From positions 2,728,001 to 2,792,000 of the forward strand of contig NZ_CP134779.1 in the NCBI RefSeq assembly GCF_031884435.1: 64,000 nt of DNA. The letters run 5' to 3'. This DNA comes from Bosea sp. 685. Its GTDB lineage: Bacteria; Pseudomonadota; Alphaproteobacteria; Rhizobiales; Beijerinckiaceae. Each line of letters starts with the position of its first letter. Within the stretch, counting starts at the first letter, position 1. Positions 24,853 through 33,751 of this stretch are shown here, in pieces. The notes under the pieces are model-generated. The model did no database searches and was not told the DNA's origin. It saw only the letters and a list, made by a program, of their open reading frames with translations. Position numbers and translations under genes: made by a program.

Positions 24853-25793
24853 GTGTATTTCACCCTCGGATCGACGAGGCCGTAGGCCAGGTCGGTCAAT
24901 GTGTTCACGATGATCACGCAGATGGCGAAGATGATCATCAGCCCCTGCAGCAGCGTGTAGTCGCGGGCGTTGAGTGCGCCGATGATCAGCTTGCCCAGGC
25001 CTGGGCGGTTGAAGATGATCTCGGTCAGCACCGAATTGCCGATCAGCGTGCCGAAATAGAGCCCGACCACCGTGATGATCGGGATCAGGCTGTTGCGCAG
25101 CGCATGCGTCACGACGAGCTGGCCCGGGCCTACTCCCTTGGCGCGCGCCGTGCGGATATAGTCCTCGGTCAGGACGCCGAGCATCGCGGCGCGGGTTACG
25201 CGCATCACATAGGCCGTCATGATGATGCCGAGATTGAACGCCGGCAGCGCCAGAGTCCGCAGCCGCTCGACCAGGTTCCCAGTGCCGCTGGTGTTGCCCA
25301 GCACCGGGAACCAGCCGAGCTGGATCGAGAAGACGATCAGCATCAGGATGCCTGAGACGAAGGCCGGGAAGGACAGGCCGACCAGCGAGACGACGCGCGA
25401 GACATAGTCGACCCAGCCATTGCGGCTGAGCGCGGCGGCGACGCCAAGCGGCAGCCCGAAGACGAGACCGATCGCGACCGCCGCGATGGTGAGTTCGATC
25501 GTCGAGGGAAGCACGAGCAGCACCTCCTGGATGACGCTGCGGCCGCTGCTCAAGGACTGGCCGAGATCGCCCGTCAGGACCTTGCCGAGGAAGGTGAGGT
25601 ATTGGACATGGACCGGCTGATCGAGCCCGAGCTTTTCCCTGAGAGCGGCGAGCGAGGCGGCGCTCGCCTGGTCGCCGAGGATCACGGAGGCGGCGTCGCC
25701 CGGCACAAGCCGGACCAGCACGAAGATCGCCGTCAGCATCAGGAACAGCGTCGGCACGGCGAGAAGCACGCGCCTGAAGACGTAGCTCATCAT
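24849..25793 (-). CDS. Peptide/opine-type ABC transporter permease (DppB-like)
   Basis: A 314-aa inner-membrane permease. The N-terminal MMSYVFRRVLLAVPTLFLMLTAIF, the GDLGQSL motif, and the EAA region YIRTARAKGVGPGQLVVTHALRNSLIP are typical of DppB/OppB. It overlaps the upstream oxidase stop and the downstream DppC start by 4 bp each, so these genes are made from one transcript. Confidence 0.92.
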   Translation of the reverse strand: MMSYVFRRVLLAVPTLFLMLTAIFVLVRLVPGDAASVILGDQASAASLAALREKLGLDQPVHVQYLTFLGKVLTGDLGQSLSSGRSVIQEVLLVLPSTIELTIAAVAIGLVFGLPLGVAAALSRNGWVDYVSRVVSLVGLSFPAFVSGILMLIVFSIQLGWFPVLGNTSGTGNLVERLRTLALPAFNLGIIMTAYVMRVTRAAMLGVLTEDYIRTARAKGVGPGQLVVTHALRNSLIPIITVVGLYFGTLIGNSVLTEIIFNRPGLGKLIIGALNARDYTLLQGLMIIFAICVIIVNTLTDLAYGLVDPRVKYT

Positions 25794-26920
25794 GCCGCGA
25801 CCCTTTCCTGCATCAGGCGCCGGGGCGCGAAGGCGGCGATCTCGCGCCGCGTCGTTCCCTCAACGACGAGATCCGTCAGGATCGCCCCGACGACAGGGAC
25901 GAGCTGAAAGCCGTGGCCGGAGAAACCGAAGGCATGGACCAGGCCGGGCGCATTCGGCGAGGCGCCGATGACCGGCAGATGGTCATGCGTCTGCGCTTCG
26001 ATGCCCGTCCAGCAGCGGGCGATGCGCACGCCACGCACTGCCGGGAAGAGTTCGCTCGCGGCCCGCGCGCCCTTGGCGAGCTCGGCGAAGTTGACGCTGC
26101 TGCGCTCCCGGTCGAGATCGGCCGCGCCCTGCAAGCCGCCGCCGATCACCAGAGTGCCCTGGTCCGATTGCTTGAAGGAGAGCGCCCGGCCGACGACGCT
26201 GACGACGGGGGCGAGCAGCGGCGCAAGGCGCTCCGTCACGATCATCATCGAGGCCCGGACGCCGAGCGCGATCTCGTCGCCGAACAGGGCTGCGAGCCGG
26301 GCGGCCCAGGCGCCGGCCGCATTGACGACGACGGGCGCGCGGAAGCGGCGCTGGCCGCAAACGAGCAGCCAGTCGTCTCCCTGCCGGTCGACGGACTCGA
26401 CGCCGCAGTTCTCGACGATGGCGACGTTCTCCGCCTCACAGGCCCGGCGGTAGGCGAGGATGGTGCGGTGTGGATCGGCGGCGCCGTCGCGTCGCGCCAC
26501 CAGCGCGCCGACGCAATGCGGGCTCAAGGCCGGCACGAGGCGGCGCAGCTCGGCAGCGTCGATGATCTCCTCATGGGTGTAGCCCAGTGCGCGGATTTTC
26601 GCCTCACGTTGGAGCAAGGCCGGCATGTGCTCCGCAATTTCCGCGACGCGGAGCTGGCCATGGGCATGAAAGCCACAGGGATCGCCGACGATCGTCGTGA
26701 TCCGGTGCCACATCTCCATCGCTTCGAGCGAGATCGGGATCTCGGCGATGTCGCGCCCCAGCGTGCGCACGCCGGCTGCGGTGGCGCCGGAGGCATGCCG
26801 CCCGGTCCAGCGCCGCTCGATCACCGCCACGCGCCGGCCGGCGCGGGCCAGATGCAGCGCCGCCGACAGGCCGTGCAAGCCGCCGCCCACGACCGCGACG
26901 TCGAATGCCTCTGTGCTCAT
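25790..26920 (-). CDS. DAO-family FAD-dependent oxidoreductase
   Basis: A 376-aa flavoprotein of the D-amino-acid-oxidase/sarcosine-oxidase-beta fold. The N-terminal dinucleotide site is VAVVGGGLHGLSAALHLARAG; the C-terminal flavin-contact region is HAFGFSGHGFQLVPVVGAI. The frame runs upstream to 27061, but the ATG at 26920 begins just before the FAD motif and overlaps the preceding gene by 4 bp. It probably oxidises a secondary amine or amino acid. It is one of two DAO-family proteins in the cluster. Confidence 0.9.
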   Translation of the reverse strand: MSTEAFDVAVVGGGLHGLSAALHLARAGRRVAVIERRWTGRHASGATAAGVRTLGRDIAEIPISLEAMEMWHRITTIVGDPCGFHAHGQLRVAEIAEHMPALLQREAKIRALGYTHEEIIDAAELRRLVPALSPHCVGALVARRDGAADPHRTILAYRRACEAENVAIVENCGVESVDRQGDDWLLVCGQRRFRAPVVVNAAGAWAARLAALFGDEIALGVRASMMIVTERLAPLLAPVVSVVGRALSFKQSDQGTLVIGGGLQGAADLDRERSSVNFAELAKGARAASELFPAVRGVRIARCWTGIEAQTHDHLPVIGASPNAPGLVHAFGFSGHGFQLVPVVGAILTDLVVEGTTRREIAAFAPRRLMQERVAA

Positions 26921-28320
26921 GCCGCCGGCTCCCGCTCGTCGAGGCTCGCCAATTCTCCGAGCGTCACCGGCTTCAGCGGTGGGCGGATACGATAGAATCC
27001 GACTTCCTCGACCGGCCGGTTCTGCGCGGTCGCGATGATATGGGCCATGGTGTAGCCGCATTGCCGGCCCTGGCAGGGGCCCATGCCGGCGCGAGTGAAG
27101 GCCTTGATCTGGTTCGGGCCCGGTCGCCCCTGCACGGCGCGAGCGCGCAATTCGCCGGCCGTGACCTCCTCGCAGCGGCAGACCAGCGTCTCGTCGGCCG
27201 GGGCGAAGACCTGTGGACGCGGCGCATAGAGCGCATCGAGGAAGGGCCGCAAGGCGAGCGCACGGGAAAGCCTGCCTCGCTCCGGCCGGGCGGCGGATTC
27301 GGCGGCGCCTTCGCCGAGTGTCCCGAGCCGGGCAGCGACGCGCAGTGCGGCGATCCGTCCGCGCGGCTCGGCTGCTTCGGCGCCGCCGACACCAGCGCCG
27401 TCGCCCGCGACGAAGACATTCGGCTGCGAGGTCTCGCCCCAGCTGTCGAGGTCCGGGACATAGCAGTGCTGGCCGGCGTGCCAGCTCACGGCACAGCCGA
27501 GCGCGAGCGGAGCGTGGATATTCGGCACCACACCCTCATGGACGAGCAGCACCTCGGCGGCCACCTCGCCTTCGCGGCCGTCTTCGGCTCGATAATGCAG
27601 GCTTTCAAGGCGCCCTTCCCCCTCGGCGCGAAGCTCCGCGACATGGCGGATGATCGGGAACCCGGCCCGCCTGAGCGCGAGCGACCAGGACAGGCCCTTG
27701 GCGAGATCGGCGAGGAGGCCGAGGCCCTGCGGCAGATGGCGCAAAGCCGCTCCGAGACGCCCGCGCGGCGTGGTGTCGAGGAAACCGGCGATCTGGCCCC
27801 CCGCCGCAAGCAACTGCGTCATGTAGAGCAATGGCAGAGGCCCGCAGCCAGCGATCCAGACGGGGCTCGTCGGCACGGAATCGGCCGTCTTCAGCAGAAT
27901 CTGCGCGGCGCCGACCGTCAGCACGCCCGGCAGCGTCCAGCCGGGAAACGGAGCCGGGCGCTCCTGTGCGCCGGTGGCGAGGATGACGGCGCGCGCGGTC
28001 ACGCTGCGCGCCCTGCCCTGCTGTGTCAGGAAGGCGCGAAAACCGGGCTCGATCTGCCAGAGTTGGCTTTCCGGTTCATAGAGCGCGCCGCAGGCGCGGA
28101 AAGCGGCGGCCCGATCCGCTCCGGCCCGGTATGCCTCGCCGAGCCGTGCGATGCGCGGCGTCTCGGCCACGGTCTCTATCGCGCGCCAGATCTGACCGCC
28201 GGGCGCCGGCTGATCGTCGAGGACGCGCACGGAGAGGCCTTGGCTGCGGGCGGTGACGGCGGCGGCCATGCCCGCGGGTCCCGCGCCGACGATCAGGAGA
28301 TCGGTCTCGTTCGCGTTCAT
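26917..28320 (-). CDS. FAD/NAD(P)-binding oxidoreductase alpha subunit with BFD-like [2Fe-2S] domain (HcnB/OoxA-like)
   Basis: A 467-aa protein. The FAD motif LLIVGAGPAGMAAAVTARSQG lies near the N-terminus, a pyridine-nucleotide-disulfide-type core follows, and the C-terminal part holds a Fer2_BFD-like cysteine set: VCRCEEVTAGEL and GPCQGRQCG. This is the architecture of the HcnB, octopine/nopaline oxidase A and D-hydroxyproline dehydrogenase alpha subunits. ATG 28320 is chosen over an upstream frame extension because it overlaps the small ferredoxin-like gene stop by 4 bp. Confidence 0.9.
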   Translation of the reverse strand: MNANETDLLIVGAGPAGMAAAVTARSQGLSVRVLDDQPAPGGQIWRAIETVAETPRIARLGEAYRAGADRAAAFRACGALYEPESQLWQIEPGFRAFLTQQGRARSVTARAVILATGAQERPAPFPGWTLPGVLTVGAAQILLKTADSVPTSPVWIAGCGPLPLLYMTQLLAAGGQIAGFLDTTPRGRLGAALRHLPQGLGLLADLAKGLSWSLALRRAGFPIIRHVAELRAEGEGRLESLHYRAEDGREGEVAAEVLLVHEGVVPNIHAPLALGCAVSWHAGQHCYVPDLDSWGETSQPNVFVAGDGAGVGGAEAAEPRGRIAALRVAARLGTLGEGAAESAARPERGRLSRALALRPFLDALYAPRPQVFAPADETLVCRCEEVTAGELRARAVQGRPGPNQIKAFTRAGMGPCQGRQCGYTMAHIIATAQNRPVEEVGFYRIRPPLKPVTLGELASLDEREPAA

Positions 28321-28613
28321 GCCGACAGGCTCCTGGGGCCCTGCTGACGGGCGACGCGCATGCCGTTTCGAACCGGCGTCAGGCAGCCTTGCACGGAGGC
28401 CAGGCCGTCGACCTCGACGAGGCATTCGAAACAGACGCCCATCATGCAATAGGGCGCGCGCGGACTCTCCGAGATTGGCGTCGTGCGGCACCAGGCTTCG
28501 GGCTGGCGCAGCAGCACCGCGGCGACGCTTTCGCCGAGCTCGGCGGGAACGGGGCGCCCGTCAATGAAGATCGTGACAGTTTGCGCCCCTGGATCATGCA
28601 GCTTGCGGAACAT
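28317..28613 (-). CDS. Small (2Fe-2S)-binding subunit (HcnA-like)
   Basis: A 98-aa plant-type ferredoxin fold. The cysteines are in YCMMGVCFECLVEVDG and VQGCLTPV, the standard pattern for gamma subunits of HcnABC/opine-oxidase-like enzymes. ATG 28613 (MFRKLHDP) is chosen; it lies inside the last 20 bp of the preceding gene. It transfers electrons between the flavoprotein subunits. Confidence 0.9.
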   Translation of the reverse strand: MFRKLHDPGAQTVTIFIDGRPVPAELGESVAAVLLRQPEAWCRTTPISESPRAPYCMMGVCFECLVEVDGLASVQGCLTPVRNGMRVARQQGPRSLSA

Positions 28614-29712
28614 CGAAGCGTCTCTGGTGAAAGGGAGAAAGGTTTTCGGGCAGACCGCCGGCGGCGATGGCTCCCGCCAGCGTCTCGGCATGGAAAGCCG
28701 CGAGCGTCACACCGGAATGGCAGAGCGCGACGAAGGCGCCGGGATGGCTCTGCGACTGCGCATAGATCGGATGGCCATCGGGCGTCATGATCCTGAGGCC
28801 GGCCCATTGCCTGACGAGGCGGACCTGGGCCAGTGCAGGCACGATCTCGATCGTCTTGCGGCTCAGCCCGGCGGCGGCTTCAGCCGTCGTCGAAACATCG
28901 AAGCCCGGGTTATCCTTGGTCGCGCCGATCATCACCGTGCCCTCGCCGGTCTGGCGCAACCCGCTTGCCGGCAGCGGCAGGAACGGTTCGAGCCGCTCGG
29001 TGACCAGAACCTGTCCGCGTTCGGGACGCAGGGGCACCACGAGCCCGACCTGCCGGGCCAATGCGGGGGAGCCGAGCCCGGCCGCGATGACGATGCGCGG
29101 CGCGACCAATGTCTCGCCGTCGAGGATCAGGCGAAAATCGCGACCCACCGGCTCGATCCGCTCGACGCGGGCCCGATGGCGGATCCCGCCGCCATGGCGC
29201 AGGAGAGCTTCGTGCAGAGCGGCCAGCAGCCGCAACGGATTGGCGTGCCCGTCATGTCGGCCGAAGCTCGCCCCCGTCACATTGGGGCCAAGAGCGACCT
29301 TCGGCAGCAAGCGCTCCAGCGCCGAACGATCGAGCATCGCCCAATCCGGCGCGCGCTCGCCGCGCTGGTTGTGCAGTCGCATCAGGTCGTGGCGTCGCTT
29401 CTCGAAGCCCTCCTCGCCCAGGCAGAAAGCGAGGCCGCCATTCTGCTCATAGGCGAGGTCGATCTTCGTTTCGGCCTCGATTTCGTTGGTGAAGCCGCGC
29501 CATAAGGCGATGCTGTCACGGGTCAGGACCTGATAGGCCGGCATGCCGAGCCCCTTGCCCTGCAGCCAGACGAGCCCGAAATTCGCGCGGGCTGCGCGGA
29601 AGTCGCCATCATCGCCGTCGAGCAGAAGAACCTGCTGCCGTTGCTTCGCCAGGCCATACGCGATCGCCGCGCCGACCGTGCCCCCTCCGATGACGATGAT
29701 GTCCGGCCGCAT
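28594..29712 (-). CDS. DAO-family FAD oxidoreductase, beta subunit (HcnC/OoxB-like)
   Basis: A 372-aa DAO-fold flavoprotein: DIIVIGGGTVGAAIAYGLAKQ at the N-terminus, RPERGQVLVTERL in the middle and VALCHSGVTLAAFHAETLAG at the C-terminus. Together with the two genes after it, it forms a three-subunit membrane-associated dehydrogenase of the HcnABC/octopine-oxidase/LhpBEF type that probably oxidises an imino- or amino-acid C-N bond. First gene after the divergent LysR gene. Confidence 0.9.
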   Translation of the reverse strand: MRPDIIVIGGGTVGAAIAYGLAKQRQQVLLLDGDDGDFRAARANFGLVWLQGKGLGMPAYQVLTRDSIALWRGFTNEIEAETKIDLAYEQNGGLAFCLGEEGFEKRRHDLMRLHNQRGERAPDWAMLDRSALERLLPKVALGPNVTGASFGRHDGHANPLRLLAALHEALLRHGGGIRHRARVERIEPVGRDFRLILDGETLVAPRIVIAAGLGSPALARQVGLVVPLRPERGQVLVTERLEPFLPLPASGLRQTGEGTVMIGATKDNPGFDVSTTAEAAAGLSRKTIEIVPALAQVRLVRQWAGLRIMTPDGHPIYAQSQSHPGAFVALCHSGVTLAAFHAETLAGAIAAGGLPENLSPFHQRRFDVPQAA

Positions 29713-29730
29713 GTGAATTTCCCTTGCCGG

Positions 29731-29767
29731 CTTTGACGTTAGGAAGCCTTATTGTATTTCGTCAAAG
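29731..29767. promoter_or_regulatory. Inverted repeat in the LysR/oxidase divergent promoter
   Basis: CTTTGACG (29731-29738) and CGTCAAAG (29760-29767) are perfect inverted arms in the 92-bp gap between divergent genes; a plausible operator for the LysR regulator. Confidence 0.55.
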
Positions 29768-29804
29768 TCGTTTTTCTCTCGATGCTATTCTCCAGGGTTA
29801 TGCA

Positions 29805-30728
29805 ATGGCGCGACGGCTCAATCTTCGGCAGGTCGAGGCCTTCAAGGCGGTGATCGAATACGGCACGGTCAGCCGCGCAGCCGAGATGATGAACATCTCG
29901 CAACCGGCCATGAGCAAGCTGATCGCCCATCTGGAGGAGGACACGGCTCTGCAGTTGTTCGACCGCGTCAAGGGACGGCTCGTGCTGACCCGGCGCGGGA
30001 TGCGGCTCTACGAGGAGATCGACCGGATCTTCGCAGGCGTGCGCCAGGTCGAGAATGCGGTCGAGGCGATCCGCCGCGACGAGCAGAGCCGCCTGCTGAT
30101 CGGCGTCATGCCGGCGCTCTCCGGCGCCTTCATAAGGGAGGCGACCACGCGCTTTCTCGCCCGCCAGCCGGGCGTCCTCTGCTCGGTGCAGTCGCGCAGC
30201 TCGCAATGGATCGCCGACGGGCTCGTGACCCGAAAGCTCGACGTCGGATTCACCGTCGCACCGATCGACAATCCATACATCGTCTCCGAGCCGCTGATGG
30301 CTCATCCACTCGTCTGCATCCTGCCGCTCGACCATCCGCTGACGGAAAAGAGCGTGATCACGCCCCAGGATCTCGACGGAACGGCCTTTATCTCATTCGA
30401 TCCGGAGAGTTTTACGAGCCGCCGCATCGGGCAGGTTTTCGACGCTCACGGAGTAGCACCCGAGATCGTCATGGTCGTGAGCATTTCGCCGACGCTATGC
30501 GAGTTCGTGGCCGCCGGCATCGGGGTATCGTTGGTTCATCCATCGGCCGTCGGCGGCTTGCGGGGCAAGGTGGCGATACGAGCTTTCGAGCCGGCCGTTC
30601 AGCTCGACTTCCAGCTCTGCCGCATTCGCGACAGCCGCAATGCCCGGCTCGTCGATGCCTTCCTGGACGGCGCACGGGAAGCCGCGGCCGAGATTTCGCG
30701 AACAATCCTCACCCCAAGTGGAGCCTGA
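29805..30728 (+). CDS. LysR-family transcriptional regulator
   Basis: A 307-aa LysR-type regulator. The N-terminal HTH is NLRQVEAFKAVIEYGTVSRAAE with ISQPAMSKLIAHLE, followed by a periplasmic-binding-protein-like effector domain. ATG 29805 (MARRLNLR) is chosen over the longer frame from 29724, because it fits the family start. It is divergent from the oxidase operon, and its 3' end overlaps the MmgE/PrpD gene by 20 bp tail to tail. It probably activates the flanking catabolic genes. Confidence 0.93.
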   Translation: MARRLNLRQVEAFKAVIEYGTVSRAAEMMNISQPAMSKLIAHLEEDTALQLFDRVKGRLVLTRRGMRLYEEIDRIFAGVRQVENAVEAIRRDEQSRLLIGVMPALSGAFIREATTRFLARQPGVLCSVQSRSSQWIADGLVTRKLDVGFTVAPIDNPYIVSEPLMAHPLVCILPLDHPLTEKSVITPQDLDGTAFISFDPESFTSRRIGQVFDAHGVAPEIVMVVSISPTLCEFVAAGIGVSLVHPSAVGGLRGKVAIRAFEPAVQLDFQLCRIRDSRNARLVDAFLDGAREAAAEISRTILTPSGA

Positions 30729-32073
30729 TTGTCGCGAATGCATCCAGCAGCGGAGCATGGTTGCCAGCTCGCAACCGGCTGGAGGCGGCGAGCAACTGCT
30801 CCTGCTGTGCCGGCGTCGCGACGAAGCGGCTGGCTTTCCGGAGCTTGTCTTCGAGATCGAGCCATGATGGCGGCGCGGATGCCTCGCCGCGTGGCGCAGT
30901 GACGGGCGAGACGAATTCGCGTCTGCCGACACGGATGGCGACGCGCGACAGCGTCTCGGCCGGAAAACGGGCGTCGAGCTCGGGATCGAGACGCAGCGAG
31001 ACTTTTTCCGCGAGGGCGACGATATCTGATCGGTCGATGGCGGCTTCCGCCAGCGGCAGCAAGGCGTCCGGTCCATCTATCGCGACCAGGCCGAGGCAAT
31101 AGGGAATCGAGAACTGGATATCGGTGAAGCCCTGGGGACGCGGCCGGTTGGCGAGGCGCAGGGCCCCGCTATAGGTCGCGACCTCGATCCCCTCGATCGC
31201 TTGAGGATCGATACGGTGCCGGGCGAGCAGGCCGAGCAGCGCTTCGACCGGCGCATGAACATGCCGGCAGCAGGCATGGAACTTCATATAGGTGCGGGCG
31301 ACATAGCCCTGCCCGCCGAGGCCGACGGCCAGTCCCTCCAGGCGGAAATGCTCCTCATTGTCGAGCAGGCCGAGCGGTCCGGTATGGCCGGCCTCGGCGA
31401 GCAGGAGCGCATTCACCGCCGTCAGGCTCGACCAGGGCATGCCTTCCTTGACGTCGCTGCCTTCCTGCGCGCGAAAGGCCGGCCCGGCCCCGGCATGGAG
31501 CTGGTTGGGAGCGCTCATGCCGGCGATGGCGAAGGCATGGGCCAGTTGTTCCGGGGCCGTGCGCCTGAGACATCCGAGCGCCGCGACCACGCCATAGCCC
31601 GACCACATGCCGGTATTGGCATAGAAGCGCCGCGCGGCCCCGACTGCGACGCCGACCTCGTAGCCGATGACGATCGCCCGCAGCAGGTCCTCGGTTGTCG
31701 AGCCCTCCTCCTGCGCAGCGGCGAAGGCCGCCGGGATGACGGCCGCGCCGGGATGGCCGCGCGCCAAGCGGTGGCCGTCATCGAGATCGAGCGCGGCCGC
31801 GGCGGAGGCATTGCACCAGACAGCTGCAGCGAGGCCGGCTGTCTGCCCGGAGAACCAGACCGGAAGCGCGCCGCCCGCCATCGTCATCCGCGCCACCTGG
31901 CGAACCGCTTGCGGTCCAGGCGCAGCGATCCCGGCGGCAGCTGCGATGACGAGGTCGAGGACGCTGCGGCAGGCGGCCTCGCGCAGATCATCCGTCAGCA
32001 GCTGCCTGCGGGCAGCAGCGACATAGTCTGCGAGTTGGCGCGATACCGCCATCGCCAATGCCTTGTCGGTCAC
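30709..32073 (-). CDS. MmgE/PrpD-family protein
   Basis: A 454-aa protein of the MmgE/PrpD fold. Recognisable are SVLDLVIAAAAGIAAPG, the conserved LDLDDGHRLARGHPGAAVIPAAF segment (the D-D-GH ... HPG region) and MKFHACCRHVHAPVEAL. The family includes 2-methylcitrate dehydratase, aconitate-decarboxylase-like enzymes and iminodisuccinate epimerase. I chose the GTG at 32073, with GAGGG 8 nt upstream; GTG 32082 or ATG 32052 are alternatives. It follows the binding-protein gene closely, so it likely acts on the imported compound. Confidence 0.87.
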   Translation of the reverse strand: MTDKALAMAVSRQLADYVAAARRQLLTDDLREAACRSVLDLVIAAAAGIAAPGPQAVRQVARMTMAGGALPVWFSGQTAGLAAAVWCNASAAAALDLDDGHRLARGHPGAAVIPAAFAAAQEEGSTTEDLLRAIVIGYEVGVAVGAARRFYANTGMWSGYGVVAALGCLRRTAPEQLAHAFAIAGMSAPNQLHAGAGPAFRAQEGSDVKEGMPWSSLTAVNALLLAEAGHTGPLGLLDNEEHFRLEGLAVGLGGQGYVARTYMKFHACCRHVHAPVEALLGLLARHRIDPQAIEGIEVATYSGALRLANRPRPQGFTDIQFSIPYCLGLVAIDGPDALLPLAEAAIDRSDIVALAEKVSLRLDPELDARFPAETLSRVAIRVGRREFVSPVTAPRGEASAPPSWLDLEDKLRKASRFVATPAQQEQLLAASSRLRAGNHAPLLDAFATIRLHLG

Positions 32074-32084
32074 TGCCGCCACCC

Positions 32085-33632
32085 TCAGCGCGGCTTCAGT
32101 GTCGTGGCTTCGGTGATCGGCGGCGCGAGGTTCAGCGCCCCCTTCAGCTCGTAGCCGAAATCCAGCCGGTCGCTGCGGGCCCAGACCTGACGCAGTTCGA
32201 ACAGGGGGATGGCGCAGACATTGTCCATGATCTTCCGCTGCGCCTCCTTCCAGAGGGCTTTCTGGGCTTCGGCGTCGGGTTCGATGCGGGCCTGCTCGAT
32301 CTCCTTGTCGGCCACGGCGCAATGCGAGAAATTCGTCGCGGCGGTCGGCGTGCCGACGATCGCGCGTGAGTGGAAGAACTCGCTGAGATAGGTATCGGCT
32401 ATGGGGAAGCGCGCCGCGCCGTAGAAGACGAGAGCGCTCAGATCCTTGCGGGTCTGGCTCTGATAGGTCGCGTGGTCGACGACCTGCATCTCGAGCTTGA
32501 TCCCGGCCTTGGCGAGCTGCGCCTGCATGATCTCCATGAAGGGCTGCTGCGCCGAGATATTGGAGACGATGGCCTTGATCGTGATGCCGTCCTTGTGGCC
32601 GGCTTCGGCCAGCAGCGCCTTGGCCTTGGCGAGATCGAAGCTGTAGCGTACCGAGCAGTCCTCCCCGAGATAGCCCGGCGGAACGACGGAACAGCCCTTG
32701 GGACCGACATCCTTGCCGACATAGCGCACGAGGTCGTCGACATTGATCGCGGCCGCGATGGCACGGCGCACGCGGATATCGTCGAGCGGCGGCATGCTCT
32801 GGTTGATATGCAGGAGCCGGTACTCGCCCGGCCGGAAGATCTCGACGTTGAAGCCGGGCCGGCGGCGGGCGGCATCGACCCAGCGCTGCTCGCGCTTGCC
32901 ATACATCAAATCGATTTCGCCGGAGGTGAAGGCGAGTTCGCGGGCGCTGTCGGAAGGGATCACGCGCACCATGATCGTGTCGATCTTCGGCTTGCCGCGG
33001 AAATAGCCGGGATGGGCGGTGAGCTTCACATATTGCTGCGTCACTTGCTCGACGAAGGCGAAGGGGCCGGTGCCGACGGGCTTGCTACCGAATTTGTCGC
33101 CCAGTTCCTCCGCCGCCTTGCGGCTGACGATGTTGCCGCCGTGATAGTTGGAGACGCGGCCGAGAAAATTGACATCGGCATATTTCAGCGTGATGCGGAC
33201 GGTGAGATCGTCGACCTTCTCCACCCTCTCGACTGCCGAGAAATCCGAGGAGAAGGTCGAGCGTTTGGGATCGGCCGAGCGTTGCAAGGAATAGACGACG
33301 TCGTCGGCGCTGAGCGTGCCCCAATCACCCTGGAACTTCACGCCCTGGCGCAGATGGAAGGTCCAGGTCTTTCCGTCGGCGGAGGTGTCCCAGCGTTCGG
33401 CGAGATCGGGTTCGAGGTCCTTGGGATCGGCGCTGCCCGGCTTGAAGCGAACGAGGCCGTTATAGATCCAGCCGACCAGCGTCTTGTCGCTGGTGGCGCT
33501 GGCACGATGGGCATCGAGCGTCGAGACGTCGCCATCGCCGGCGACACGCAGCAAGCTTTCCTGGGCCGAGCCCGCGCCCGGCAGGCAGGCGACCAGAATC
33601 AGGCTCGCGAGCCCCAAGACAGACGGCTTCAT
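32085..33632 (-). CDS. Peptide/opine-type ABC transporter substrate-binding protein
   Basis: A 515-aa periplasmic protein with a signal peptide (MKPSVLGLASLILVACLPGAGSAQ) and SBP_bac_5 features: STLDAHRASATSDKTLVGWIYNGL, LAERWDTSADGKTWTFHLRQGVKF, TGPFAFVEQV and LLAEAGHKDG. It presumably feeds the DppB/DppC-like permeases encoded at the other end of the cluster. No ATPase gene occurs between, so a shared ATPase from elsewhere in the genome is needed. Confidence 0.92.
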   Translation of the reverse strand: MKPSVLGLASLILVACLPGAGSAQESLLRVAGDGDVSTLDAHRASATSDKTLVGWIYNGLVRFKPGSADPKDLEPDLAERWDTSADGKTWTFHLRQGVKFQGDWGTLSADDVVYSLQRSADPKRSTFSSDFSAVERVEKVDDLTVRITLKYADVNFLGRVSNYHGGNIVSRKAAEELGDKFGSKPVGTGPFAFVEQVTQQYVKLTAHPGYFRGKPKIDTIMVRVIPSDSARELAFTSGEIDLMYGKREQRWVDAARRRPGFNVEIFRPGEYRLLHINQSMPPLDDIRVRRAIAAAINVDDLVRYVGKDVGPKGCSVVPPGYLGEDCSVRYSFDLAKAKALLAEAGHKDGITIKAIVSNISAQQPFMEIMQAQLAKAGIKLEMQVVDHATYQSQTRKDLSALVFYGAARFPIADTYLSEFFHSRAIVGTPTAATNFSHCAVADKEIEQARIEPDAEAQKALWKEAQRKIMDNVCAIPLFELRQVWARSDRLDFGYELKGALNLAPPITEATTLKPR

Positions 33633-33656
33633 CGTTCGATCCCCTCGTTTTCCGTT

Positions 33657-33700
33657 ATTTGGACGGAATAGTGGGGGCGACTATCCCACGCTGTCCAAGT
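33657..33700. promoter_or_regulatory. Interrupted palindrome between GH31 and binding-protein genes
   Basis: ATTTGGAC (33657-33664) and GTCCAAGT (33693-33700) match at 7 of 8, with a nested GTGGG/CCCAC (33671-33675, 33685-33689). It lies just upstream of the binding-protein start and could be an operator or an end-of-transcript hairpin for neither certain gene. Confidence 0.35.
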
Positions 33701-33751
33701 CGAAATCGGGGATGGATTATTCCGCAGGGTTATAGCAACGGGCCAAGCAGT

